DNA of 64,000 nucleotides, taken from Roseovarius carneus. Its GTDB lineage: Bacteria; Pseudomonadota; Alphaproteobacteria; Rhodobacterales; Rhodobacteraceae. The position numbers and the translations under genes were made by a program. The notes beneath the pieces are model-generated. The model saw only the letters and a list, made by a program, of their open reading frames with translations. It did not search any database and had not been told where the DNA came from. Positions 48,815-56,682 of this stretch are shown one piece after another. Each line of letters starts with the position of its first letter. Position 1 is the stretch's first letter. The stretch lies in the NCBI RefSeq assembly GCF_020141465.1, contig NZ_JAHSPD010000001.1:1842374-1906373 (forward strand). The letters run 5' to 3'.

Positions 48815-49171
48815 TCATTCTGCTGTTGGCAGGAGCGGCGCGTCATCACCCTCAGCAGGGGGCAGGAGGCTGCTACCGCTTGGTATTTCGCCATCGGGCA
48901 CCGCTTGGATAGGGCTGTCTACGATCCGGTCAAGCACCGATCCGCTGCCTGCGTTTTGGGCCGCAATTATGGTGAGCGTGATTGAGGTGCAGATAAAGGC
49001 TGTCGCCAGGATCCATGTGACCTTGCCAAGTGCAGTGCCCGCCGAGCGGCCCGTAGCAGCCCCGCCGCCACCGCCCATACCAAGCCCGCCCCCTTCGGAG
49101 CGCTGCATCAGCACCACCCCGATCAGCGAGAGCGCGAGGAGCAGATGAATGATGAGAACGACGTTTTGCAT
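48815..49171 (-). CDS. secG: Protein translocase subunit SecG
   Basis: This 118-residue inner-membrane protein has two hydrophobic segments around LVVVLMQRSEGGGLGMGGGG-like sequence (actual LIGVVLMQRSEGGGLGMG). A Pro/Ser-rich C-terminal tail follows. It helps SecYE translocate preproteins. It is in tandem with pyrG; a short GC hairpin (GCGGGCC/GGCCCGC) lies in the gap. Confidence 0.93.
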   Translation of the reverse strand: MQNVVLIIHLLLALSLIGVVLMQRSEGGGLGMGGGGGAATGRSAGTALGKVTWILATAFICTSITLTIIAAQNAGSGSVLDRIVDSPIQAVPDGEIPSGSSLLPPAEGDDAPLLPTAE

Positions 49172-49271
49172 GGGGGGCCTTGCCGGTAGCTGTGAGTTGA
49201 CAGGTATCTATGGGGTTTTGTGCGCGCCCGCAACCCGGGGAGACGGGCAGGGGCGCGAAAGTTCGCACGGC

Positions 49272-49671
49272 TCATTTGCTGACGTCATCCATATCCGTTT
49301 GCTTCGAAAGGCGGCGGCGTACATGGCTCCAACTGAGCCCGAGACCAAGAACAAAGCTGAGCGCGGCAAGGCCGAGCCAGACCATATGTGACGTGTCTGG
49401 CACGATCAGAAGACATAAATCATAACGCACCATAAAACTACGCCGACGATGGCCATGACCATCACTATGTCAAACGCGCTGATTGAGCGCAGGCTGGCAC
49501 GCAGATAGATGATATAGCCTGCCGCGAGCAGCAGCCTTCAGAGCATGATCAAGTGCATCTGATCGCTGAGATACATGGCAGAGCAGCGGATATAGCTGAA
49601 ATTGGTCGGGTTGAACGTGATCGCGAGAAGCACGAAGGCGGCAAGCCAGTGTAGAACAAGTTCGATATCAT
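49272..49671 (-). pseudogene. Decayed DUF6524-like small membrane protein gene
   Basis: Reading the minus strand recovers, across frames, LVLHWLAAFVLLAITFNPTN, then GYIIYLRASLRSISAF, then VWLGLAALSFVLGLGLSWSH and VRRRLSKQTDMDDVSK. Together these match the ~130-residue DUF6524 membrane protein (family name from memory). The frame has an in-frame TGA between ...IML and RLLLAAG near 49537. A frameshift lies near 49415-49425. The start lacks an in-frame ATG (a possible ATG at 49671 is in another frame). It lies 100 bases upstream of secG and is divergent from purA. No intact ORF spans it. Confidence 0.75.
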
Positions 49672-49819
49672 GCCCTCTCGTTCGGCCCGATCATTTGGAT
49701 ATGCCCCCGCCTGCCCGCCGCTGTCCAGCGGCTTGCGTGATTTTGAGGTTTCGCGCATCGCCGCGCGTGGCTATTAGGGGCGCGGGTTTATCCGCAATCA
49801 ACGGTGAGGGAGAGACAGC

Positions 49820-51115
49820 ATGGCCAATGTGGTTGTCGTAGGTGCGCAATGGGGCGACGAGGGCAAGGGCAAGATCGTCGACTGGCTCTCCGAGCGGGCC
49901 GATGTCATCGCGCGCTTTCAGGGTGGGCATAATGCCGGACATACGCTTGTCATTGATGGCAAGGTCTACAAGCTGAATGCGCTGCCTTCGGGCGTGGTGC
50001 GCGGTGGCAAGCTCAGCGTAATTGGCAATGGTGTGGTGCTGGATCCCTGGCATTTGATGAATGAGATCGAGAGCATCCGGGGGCAGGGCGTCGAGATCAG
50101 CCCCGAGAGCCTGATGGTGGCCGAGAATACACCGCTTATCCTGCCCATCCACGGAGAACTAGACCGCGCGCGCGAAGAAGCTGCCTCGAAGGGCACCAAG
50201 ATAGGTACGACCGGGCGCGGCATTGGGCCTGCCTATGAGGATAAGGTCGGACGCCGCTCGGTCCGTGTGGCGGATCTGGCCGATCACGCCACGCTTGAGG
50301 CGCGGGTGGACCGGGCGCTCCAACACCACGACCCGCTGCGCCGGGGCCTGGGGATTGAGCCTGTGGACCGCGACGCGCTGGTCCAGCAGCTCAAAGACAT
50401 CGCACCGCAGCTTTTGCCCTATGCCAAGCCAGTGTGGAAAGTGCTCAATGAAAAGCGCAAAGCGGGCAAACGTATCTTGTTTGAAGGGGCGCAGGGTGCG
50501 CTTTTAGACATTGATTTCGGGACCTATCCGTTCGTCACATCCTCCAACGTTATCGCAGGGCAGGCGGCCACGGGCGTGGGCGTGGGCCCTGGTGCGATTG
50601 ATTATGTGCTGGGCATCGTAAAGGCCTATACCACGCGGGTGGGCGAGGGGCCGTTTCCGACCGAACTGGATGATGCCGACGGGCAGCGCCTGGGCGAGCG
50701 GGGCCGCGAGTTTGGCACCGTGACGGGCCGTAAACGCCGCTGCGGCTGGTTCGATGCGGCTTTGGTGCGGCAAACCTGTGCCACCTCGGGCGTGACGGGT
50801 ATTTCGCTGACCAAGCTCGATGTGCTCGACGGGTTCGAGACGCTGAAGATCTGCACGGGCTATGCGTTGGACGGGGAGGTCCTCGACTACCTGCCCACTG
50901 CCGTCGACCTTCAGGCGCGCTGCAAACCGATCTATGAGGAAATGCCCGGCTGGTCGGAGTCCACCGAGGGCGCGCGCAGCTGGGCCGACCTGCCTGCGGA
51001 AGCGATCAAATACGTGCGCCGGGTGGAAGAGTTGATCGCCTGCCCGGTCGCCCTACTCTCTACCTCTCCAGAACGCGAGGATACGATTCTTGTGACGGAC
51101 CCTTTCGCCGACTGA
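49820..51115 (+). CDS. purA: Adenylosuccinate synthetase
   Basis: This 431-residue GTPase makes adenylosuccinate for AMP synthesis. [14 protein letters not shown] is at the start, GHNAGHT near residue 40, and [13 protein letters not shown] and [12 protein letters not shown] follow. A GGGAGAGA ribosome site precedes ATG 49820. It is probably monocistronic or paired with the DUF2842 gene. Confidence 0.98.
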   Translation: MANVVVVGAQWGDEGKGKIVDWLSERADVIARFQGGHNAGHTLVIDGKVYKLNALPSGVVRGGKLSVIGNGVVLDPWHLMNEIESIRGQGVEISPESLMVAENTPLILPIHGELDRAREEAASKGTKIGTTGRGIGPAYEDKVGRRSVRVADLADHATLEARVDRALQHHDPLRRGLGIEPVDRDALVQQLKDIAPQLLPYAKPVWKVLNEKRKAGKRILFEGAQGALLDIDFGTYPFVTSSNVIAGQAATGVGVGPGAIDYVLGIVKAYTTRVGEGPFPTELDDADGQRLGERGREFGTVTGRKRRCGWFDAALVRQTCATSGVTGISLTKLDVLDGFETLKICTGYALDGEVLDYLPTAVDLQARCKPIYEEMPGWSESTEGARSWADLPAEAIKYVRRVEELIACPVALLSTSPEREDTILVTDPFAD

Positions 51116-51136
51116 CGCAAACCCACGGAGACTAAC

Positions 51137-51385
51137 ATGGCCCTCAGCTACAAAGCCCGCCGCCGCTGGTCGCTCATCATCCTGCTGATTGGCCTGCCGG
51201 CCTATATCATCATCGCGGTGAACATCGTGGCGCTGATTGACCGGCCTTCCCTCTGGGTGGAGCTTTTGGTCTATATCGGACTTGGGTTTTTGTGGATGAT
51301 CCCCCTGAAGAAAGTCTTCCTCGGGATTGGCCAGGCCGATCCGGGCGCGCCTGAGCGCGGCGATGGTGAGGGCGGCGCCCGCTGA
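51137..51385 (+). CDS. DUF2842 family membrane protein
   Basis: This 82-residue protein has two membrane helices and the opening MALSYKARRRWSLIILLIGLP, followed by the conserved LGFLWMIPLKKVFLGIG. The function is unknown. It follows purA by 21 bases and is followed by the sixth copy of the dispersed motif. Confidence 0.85.
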   Translation: MALSYKARRRWSLIILLIGLPAYIIIAVNIVALIDRPSLWVELLVYIGLGFLWMIPLKKVFLGIGQADPGAPERGDGEGGAR

Positions 51386-51390
51386 ATTTT

Positions 51391-51414
51391 GAGTATTTTG
51401 GCTAAGAAGAAAGC
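51391..51414 (+). repeat. GAGTATTT/AAGAAGAA motif, copy 6
   Basis: GAGTATTTTGGCTAAGAAGA then AAGC, five bases after the DUF2842 stop. It faces copy 7 as an inverted pair with about 20 bases between. Confidence 0.75.
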
Positions 51415-51431
51415 TGCGTTGCACATAGCTC

Positions 51432-51472
51432 CCAGCTTCTTCTTAGCTGAAATACTCCCGCGCCGGAGGCGC
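51432..51472 (-). repeat. GAGTATTT/AAGAAGAA motif, copy 7 with CTCC head (minus)
   Basis: On the minus strand it reads GCGCCTCCGGCGCGGGAGTA then TTTCAGCTAAGAAGAAGCTGG. Paired with copy 6 it gives a stem of about 24 imperfect pairs between the convergent DUF2842 and gntR genes. Confidence 0.75.
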
Positions 51473-51481
51473 TCTGCCCCC

Positions 51482-52213
51482 TCAGCTTGAGCTTTGGCGT
51501 GCTTTCATGACACCGCGGCCAAGCTCAAGCGTGTAGCTTTCCAGCTCCAGCAGGGCGGTGTCTGCGGCTTTGGCGTCTTGCGCCTCCAGCGCGTCGGTGA
51601 TGCGGGTGTGGAGCGCCACGATTGCCTCGCGGGAGCGGGCCGTGAAGGTAATCATGTTCATCAAGGGCTGCATCGCCTCGACCGCACCGGCGAGTTGGAA
51701 GCTCAGCACCGGGTTGCCTGCGCCATCGACCAATGCGCGGTGGAAGGTCACGTCCGAGGCGCAGAAGCTCTCGTCCGAGAGGCCCGGCTGGGACTGGCGG
51801 TGGATTTCCGCGCGCATGGTGGCGAGGCCGTCCGGCGTGCGGCGCTGGGCCGACAGCGGCGCGCAGGCGCGCTCCAGCGCATAGCGGGCTTCGCAGGCGA
51901 CATCGAAGCTGACGGCGTTCATGCTCAGCAGCAGCGTGGCGGTGGTGATCTGCTGGCCGTAGGCTTCCTCAAAACTGAGCCGGTTCACGAAGGCACCGCC
52001 GAATGCGCCGCGCTGCGTGCGAATGAGCGATTGCGCCGCCAGCCGTTTGAGCGCTTCGCGCACGGTGGAGCGCGAGACCTCAAACTGTTCGGCAAGTTCG
52101 GCCTCGGAAGGCAAACGCTCGTCCACGATCATGCGGCCCTCGATGATGGCATCGCGGATGGCCTTGGCGATCTGGGCCGAAAGGTCGGCTTTTTGGTCAG
52201 GATCAATTTTCAT
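51482..52213 (-). CDS. GntR-family (FadR subfamily) transcriptional regulator
   Basis: This 243-residue protein has an N-terminal winged helix (RLPSEAELAEQFEVSRSTVR) and an all-helical FadR-type C-terminal domain. It probably binds an organic acid or CoA-type ligand and controls the neighbouring genes. A GntR regulator next to dmdA-acuI is known in roseobacters, so DMSP or acrylate response is a reasonable guess. No Shine-Dalgarno site lies before ATG 52213. Confidence 0.88.
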   Translation of the reverse strand: MKIDPDQKADLSAQIAKAIRDAIIEGRMIVDERLPSEAELAEQFEVSRSTVREALKRLAAQSLIRTQRGAFGGAFVNRLSFEEAYGQQITTATLLLSMNAVSFDVACEARYALERACAPLSAQRRTPDGLATMRAEIHRQSQPGLSDESFCASDVTFHRALVDGAGNPVLSFQLAGAVEAMQPLMNMITFTARSREAIVALHTRITDALEAQDAKAADTALLELESYTLELGRGVMKARQSSS

Positions 52214-52214
52214 T

Positions 52215-52238
52215 TGTCAGACTTTTAATTGTCTGACA
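52215..52238. promoter_or_regulatory. Palindromic operator candidate for the GntR regulator
   Basis: TGTCAGAC (52215-52222) and GTCTGACA (52231-52238) are inverted around eight A/T bases. Each half also reads as TTGT-N3-AC, a FadR-type half site. It starts one base before the gntR start and lies 47 bases before the DUF2182 start, so it could control both. Confidence 0.65.
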
Positions 52239-52284
52239 TTTTGCGCGCAAGCCCGGATGGGCCGCGACTCAGGAGATAGACGCT

Positions 52285-53085
52285 TTGCGCACCCTTCTTG
52301 CAACACCGACCCGAAGCCTTTTGTGGCTGGGATTCTTCGCGGCCATATTGGCCGCGTGGTGGGTGATGTATATGATGGCGATGGACATGGATCTGGACCT
52401 GTTGGGCCGTCCGGGGCCGCAAGGCACCATGATGGCTGAGATGGACCCGCGTATGCCGATGGACATGCCGATGGCGCGGTTTGGCCCCTTGTTTGCGATG
52501 TGGGCCATTATGATGGCGGCGATGATGTTGCCCACGCTTGTGCCTACGTTGCGCAGTTACGAAGACCTGATGACCTCGGCCAATGGCAGCCGGGCGGGGT
52601 GGCTTGGCGTGCTCTTGGGCTATTTCATTGTGTGGGTGGCGTTTGCCGCGCTGATCACGGGCGTGCAGCTGTCGCTTTTGTTTGGCGGATGGGTGGATAT
52701 GCTGGGGATTGCGCGGTCCCCTTATGCGGCAGGGGCGCTTTTGCTCGTCGTCGGCGCGTTTCAATTCACCCGTGCCAAGGAAATCTGCCACGGGGTCTGC
52801 CACAGCCCGATGAGTTACTTTCTCAGCAAATGGCGCACTGGCCTTGCGGGCGGCCTACGGATGGGTCTTGGCTTGGGTGCGTTTTGTGTGGGGTGTTGTT
52901 GGGGTTTTATGGCGCTGGGATTCGTGGGCGGGGTGATGAACCTTGCTTGGATGGGTCTTGCCACGCTTTTCATGGTATTGGAGAAGCTGCCGCAGATTGG
53001 CCACCGGGTGACGCGCCCGATGGGGGTCTTGCTGTTGATTGCCGGGGCGTATGTTATCGCCGCACCGGTCTTGATGGGAGAATAG
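52285..53085 (+). CDS. DUF2182 family multi-pass membrane protein
   Basis: This 266-residue protein has about six membrane helices and an MMAAMMLPTLVPTLRSYEDL segment. A Cys-rich FCVGCCWGFMALGFVGG stretch typical of DUF2182 (predicted metal-binding integral membrane proteins) follows. The start is TTG 52285 with AGGAGA eight bases upstream. It is followed three bases later by the DUF1326 gene, its usual partner family. Confidence 0.87.
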   Translation: MRTLLATPTRSLLWLGFFAAILAAWWVMYMMAMDMDLDLLGRPGPQGTMMAEMDPRMPMDMPMARFGPLFAMWAIMMAAMMLPTLVPTLRSYEDLMTSANGSRAGWLGVLLGYFIVWVAFAALITGVQLSLLFGGWVDMLGIARSPYAAGALLLVVGAFQFTRAKEICHGVCHSPMSYFLSKWRTGLAGGLRMGLGLGAFCVGCCWGFMALGFVGGVMNLAWMGLATLFMVLEKLPQIGHRVTRPMGVLLLIAGAYVIAAPVLMGE

Positions 53086-53088
53086 GAT

Positions 53089-53796
53089 ATGGCCGTTGCA
53101 CGCAGAGAAGGGGCAGACAAACTGCCCGTGAGCCAGCGCATCGACAACCGAATGGCAAACCCGAAGCGGCGTAGCGCCTCGCCCACGGATTGGGCGATCA
53201 AGGGCGAGTTGTTTCTCAATTGCTCTTGCACCGTCTTTTGTCCCTGCGTGGTCAGCCTTGGCGCGCACCCGCCCACCGAAGGGCATTGCCACGCGTGGAT
53301 GGCCATCGCGATTGACGAGGGCCATTATGAGGGCGAGAGCCTTGCCGGGCTGAACGTGGGCCTTCTGGTTGATATTCCGGGCCGTATGGGCGAGGGCAAC
53401 TGGCGCGTGGCGGCCTATGTGGACGAGCGCGCGAGCGGCAAGGCCTATAACGGCATCTTGCAGATATTTTCTGGCCAGGCGGGCGGCACCACGGGCCTGT
53501 TCACCATGCTGGTCAGCGAGATCATCGGCGCCGAGCGCGCGCCCGTGGAGATTGTCCGCGAGGGCAAGAAACGCTCGATCAATATTGGGCGTAAGATCCA
53601 AGGCGAGATCGAGATGATTGAGGGCGCGCGCCCGGAGCATCCGGTCATGGTCAGCAATTCCAAATACTGGATGGGGCCGGACATTATCGCGGCCAAAGGC
53701 CTGAAAAGCCGGGTGCGTGATTATGGCCGCATCTGGGATTTTGGCGGAAAATCCGCCGAGATTTGCCCAATTGACTGGGGTGGCTCATCGACGTGA
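53089..53796 (+). CDS. DUF1326 family protein
   Basis: This 235-residue soluble protein carries the cysteine motif NCSCTVFCPC near residue 44 and an AHPPTEGHCHAW segment; both could bind metal. The function is unknown; DUF1326 and DUF2182 genes often occur together. It ends 66 bases before dmdA on the same strand, so all four genes may be one transcript. Confidence 0.87.
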   Translation: MAVARREGADKLPVSQRIDNRMANPKRRSASPTDWAIKGELFLNCSCTVFCPCVVSLGAHPPTEGHCHAWMAIAIDEGHYEGESLAGLNVGLLVDIPGRMGEGNWRVAAYVDERASGKAYNGILQIFSGQAGGTTGLFTMLVSEIIGAERAPVEIVREGKKRSINIGRKIQGEIEMIEGARPEHPVMVSNSKYWMGPDIIAAKGLKSRVRDYGRIWDFGGKSAEICPIDWGGSST

Positions 53797-53862
53797 TCCC
53801 CGCGCTGTGGCCCTGACCAAAATCTATCTAAAATTGAGTGTCATGTAAGAGGACGTTTGCCT

Positions 53863-54969
53863 GTGACAGCCCTTATCTCCCCCTCCCGCCGCCTGCGGCG
53901 CACCCCCTTCTCCGACGGCGTCGAGGCGCAAGGGGTCAAGGCCTATACGGTTTACAACCGGATGCTTTTGCCGACGATGTTCGAAAGCGTTGAGGCGGAT
54001 TACCACCATCTGAAGAACCATGTGCAGGTCTGGGATGTGGCCGCCGAGCGGCAAGTCGAGTTGCGCGGCCCCGATGCGGGGCGGCTGATGCAGATGCTGA
54101 CGCCGCGCGATTTGCGGGGCATGACGGCGGGGCAGTGCTATTACGTGCCCATCGTGGACGAGACGGGCGGCATGCTGAATGATCCGGTGGCGGTGAAGCT
54201 GGCTGAGGACCGCTGGTGGATTTCAATTGCGGACAGTGATCTCTTGCTTTGGGTCAAGGGGATCGCGAGTGGGTTTCGCTTGGATGTTCTGGTCGATGAG
54301 CCGGACGTGTCGCCGCTGGCCATTCAGGGGCCGAAATCGGATGACCTGATGGCGCGTGTCTTTGGCGAGGGGGTGCGCGACATTCGCTTCTTCCGCTACG
54401 GGATTTTTGATTTTCAGGGTCGCGACATGGTGATTGCGCGCTCGGGCTATTCCAAGCAGGGCGGATTTGAGATCTATGTCGAGGGCAGCGATATCGGCAT
54501 GCCGGTCTGGGATGCACTCTTTGCTGCCGGAGAGGACCTGAGCGTGCGCGCAGGCTGTCCCAACGGGATTGAGCGTGTGGAGAGCGGTCTTCTGAGCTAT
54601 GGCAACGACATGACCGACGATAACACGCCCCATGAATGTGGCTTGGGCCGGTTTTGCAACACGCATACGGCCATTGGCTGTATCGGGCGCGATGCGCTTT
54701 TGCGGGTGGCCAAGGAGGGCCCCGTAAAACAAGTGCGCGCGATTTCCATTGGGGGTGACAAGGTGCCGGGCTGTGATCGGCCTTGGCCGGTTTATTCCAA
54801 GGATAAACAGGTGGGGCAGATCACGTCTGCCGCCTGGTCGCCTGATTTCGAGACGAATGTGGCCATCGGCATGGTGCGGATGACCCACTGGGACGCGGGC
54901 ACGGAGCTGCGCGTGGATGTGTTGGGTGAAGATCGCCCGGCGCTTGTTCGCGAGGAGTTCTGGGCCTGA
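53863..54969 (+). CDS. dmdA: Dimethylsulfoniopropionate demethylase DmdA
   Basis: This 368-residue GcvT-like enzyme transfers a methyl group from DMSP to tetrahydrofolate. Recognisable DmdA segments are ALISPSRRLRRTPFSDGVE, HVQVWDVAAERQVE, GGMLNDPVAVKL, SIADSDLLLWVKGIA and IERVESGLLSYGNDM. GTG 53863 is chosen because AGAGGA lies nine bases before it; TTG 53857 is too close. It is followed by acuI, the reductase of the acryloyl-CoA made from DMSP, which supports the call. Confidence 0.87.
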   Translation: MTALISPSRRLRRTPFSDGVEAQGVKAYTVYNRMLLPTMFESVEADYHHLKNHVQVWDVAAERQVELRGPDAGRLMQMLTPRDLRGMTAGQCYYVPIVDETGGMLNDPVAVKLAEDRWWISIADSDLLLWVKGIASGFRLDVLVDEPDVSPLAIQGPKSDDLMARVFGEGVRDIRFFRYGIFDFQGRDMVIARSGYSKQGGFEIYVEGSDIGMPVWDALFAAGEDLSVRAGCPNGIERVESGLLSYGNDMTDDNTPHECGLGRFCNTHTAIGCIGRDALLRVAKEGPVKQVRAISIGGDKVPGCDRPWPVYSKDKQVGQITSAAWSPDFETNVAIGMVRMTHWDAGTELRVDVLGEDRPALVREEFWA

Positions 54970-54985
54970 CGCTGCCCAATGATTT

Positions 54986-55010
54986 GAGTATTTGGACTAA
55001 GAAGAAAAGG
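54986..55010 (+). repeat. GAGTATTT/AAGAAGAA motif, copy 8
   Basis: GAGTATTTGGACTAAGAAGA then AAAGG, between dmdA and acuI. It merges into the AAGGGAG ribosome site 12 bases before the acuI ATG. Confidence 0.75.
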
Positions 55011-55022
55011 GAGATTGGCGAC

Positions 55023-56009
55023 ATGTTCAACGCTTTGGTAGTTGAGAAGGACGCAGAGAGCGGCAAGACGCATGCGGAGGTGCGCGCGCTTGCGCTGGAG
55101 GATCTGCCCGAAGGGGAGGTGACGGTTGCGGTTGAGTATTCGACCGTAAACTACAAGGACGGTCTGTGCATCGGGCCGGGAGGCGGGCTGGTGCGGAATT
55201 ACCCGCATGTGCCGGGCATTGATTTTGCGGGCACTGTCGAGGCATCGTCTGACGCGCGTTATAAGGCCGGGGACAAGGTTGTTCTGACGGGCTGGCGCGT
55301 GGGTGAGGCGCATTGGGGCGGGTATTCGCAGAAGGCCCGCGTGAAGGCTGATTGGCTTGTGCCGCTGCCCGGTGGGCTTGATACGCGCGCGGCGATGGCA
55401 GTGGGCACGGCAGGGTTTACCGCGATGCTGGCTGTGATGGCGTTGGAAGATCACGGGATCAAGGATGGCCCTGTTCTGGTCACCGGCGCTGCGGGGGGGG
55501 TCGGGTCGGTCGCGACGGCCATTCTGGCGCATCTGGGCCATGAGGTGGCGGCGGTCACCGGGCGGCCGGAGACGGGCGATTACCTCAAAAGCCTTGGGGC
55601 GACACAGATCGTGGCGCGCGATGAGTTGAACGAGACCGTGAAGCGGCCCTTGGAGGCGGAGATGTGGGGCGGCTGCGTGGATGCTGTCGGGGGTGAGATG
55701 CTGGCCCGGCTGTTGGGGCAGATGAAATACGGGGCCTCCGTGTCGGCGGTGGGTCTTGCCGGTGGGGCGGGTTTGCCTGCCACCGTGATCCCGTTTTTGT
55801 TGCGCGGTGTGAACCTTCTGGGGATCGACAGCGTGATGCAGCCCTATGACAACCGCGTGCGCGCGTGGGAGCGGATCGCACGCGATCTGCCGATGGATAA
55901 GCTGGAGGCGATGGTGCAGCCAGCCGTTCTGTCCGATCTGCCGGGTCTTGGGCGTGATATTCTCAAAGGTCAGGTCAAGGGCCGGGTCGTGGTGGATGTG
56001 AACGGCTGA
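55023..56009 (+). CDS. acuI: Acryloyl-CoA reductase AcuI (NADPH, MDR family)
   Basis: This 328-residue medium-chain dehydrogenase has the segments STVNYKDGL, PGIDFAGTV and the nucleotide loop GAAGGVGSVATAIL. It reduces acryloyl-CoA to propanoyl-CoA and so detoxifies acrylate from DMSP. ATG 55023 (MFNALVVEKDAES) is chosen over 54984, which would translate the dispersed motif. A strong terminator lies 31 bases downstream. Confidence 0.93.
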   Translation: MFNALVVEKDAESGKTHAEVRALALEDLPEGEVTVAVEYSTVNYKDGLCIGPGGGLVRNYPHVPGIDFAGTVEASSDARYKAGDKVVLTGWRVGEAHWGGYSQKARVKADWLVPLPGGLDTRAAMAVGTAGFTAMLAVMALEDHGIKDGPVLVTGAAGGVGSVATAILAHLGHEVAAVTGRPETGDYLKSLGATQIVARDELNETVKRPLEAEMWGGCVDAVGGEMLARLLGQMKYGASVSAVGLAGGAGLPATVIPFLLRGVNLLGIDSVMQPYDNRVRAWERIARDLPMDKLEAMVQPAVLSDLPGLGRDILKGQVKGRVVVDVNG

Positions 56010-56040
56010 CACCAGCGATCAGAGCTTTTGGGTCTTTTAG

Positions 56041-56070
56041 CCCCCGGTCCGTCATGGGCCGGGGGTTTTT
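56041..56070 (+). terminator. Intrinsic terminator of dmdA-acuI
   Basis: CCCCCGGTCC (56041-56050) pairs with GGGCCGGGGG (56056-56065) with one G-U, a 5-base loop and five T. Confidence 0.93.
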
Positions 56071-56075
56071 CGTAT

Positions 56076-56589
56076 TTGCACGGGAAAGCATGGGACGGGG
56101 GCTTTCAAGGTGATTTGGGGCTGCGAATCACATGGAAAAAGAGGTTGGGCTTGGTTTGATAGGTGGTGTAATCGAACGTTGAGCAGCTTATTTTCAAGCT
56201 TTGAACGAATTAATCTGGGAATTCATGGGCTGATTTTTGAACGCCAGAAGAGACTATATATTGTGGTATAATTGGCAAAAATTAGCAGGTGATGTGGTTT
56301 CAGCGGAGGTTTGAGCGCAACATATTGTTTTTCCAGCGCTTGGAGAGCTAGATGCAGTGGTGCTGGGGGTCAGTTTTTTCTTGCGTGGCATGAATTCCCA
56401 TGAAATACCTCTAACTGCGATGAGGACGGTCACAAGGGGCACCAAACGACCCCGAATAAAAATAACCCAAGTCAGGTTTCATACAGGCAGCCGACTTCAT
56501 CCGAAACGAAGAGATCCGGCGCGCGGGCGAGCAGACATCCCCCCAGGTGGCGCGCGCAGTCGGACATACCCCGCCACGCGGGACGAGGG
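56076..56589 (+). promoter_or_regulatory. Long A+T-rich mraZ upstream region
   Basis: This gene-free stretch is far more A+T-rich than its surroundings from about 56100 to 56480. It contains an extended -10 TGGTATAAT (56264-56272). Two TGGG repeats (TGGGA at 56216, TGGGC at 56226) are spaced like MraZ boxes. A weak TTGCGT...AATACC pair lies at 56381-56409. Any of these could drive the dcw transcript. Confidence 0.45.
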
Positions 56590-56630
56590 CGGCGGGTTGA
56601 TCAGTGGCAGCAGATCAACCCGCCGTTTTC
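56415..56630 (+). ncRNA. UpsM-like sRNA derived from the mraZ 5' leader (predicted)
   Basis: By position and terminator this matches UpsM of Rhodobacter sphaeroides, an sRNA made from the mraZ leader. The 3' end is fixed by the terminator at 56590-56629; the 5' end is only a guess. A GCGCGCG/CGCGCGC stem lies in the interior. Sequence identity to UpsM was not checked. Confidence 0.5.
56590..56629 (+). terminator. Intrinsic terminator/attenuator in the mraZ leader
   Basis: CGGCGGGTTGATC (56590-56602) pairs perfectly with GATCAACCCGCCG (56613-56625) around a 10-base loop, followed by TTTT. It ends 53 bases before mraZ, so most transcripts would stop before the division genes. Confidence 0.9.
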
Positions 56631-56682
56631 ATTTGTAGGGCAGGCTTTTTGAAACCGGGGGCAGGACGAGGGCGCCAATTCC

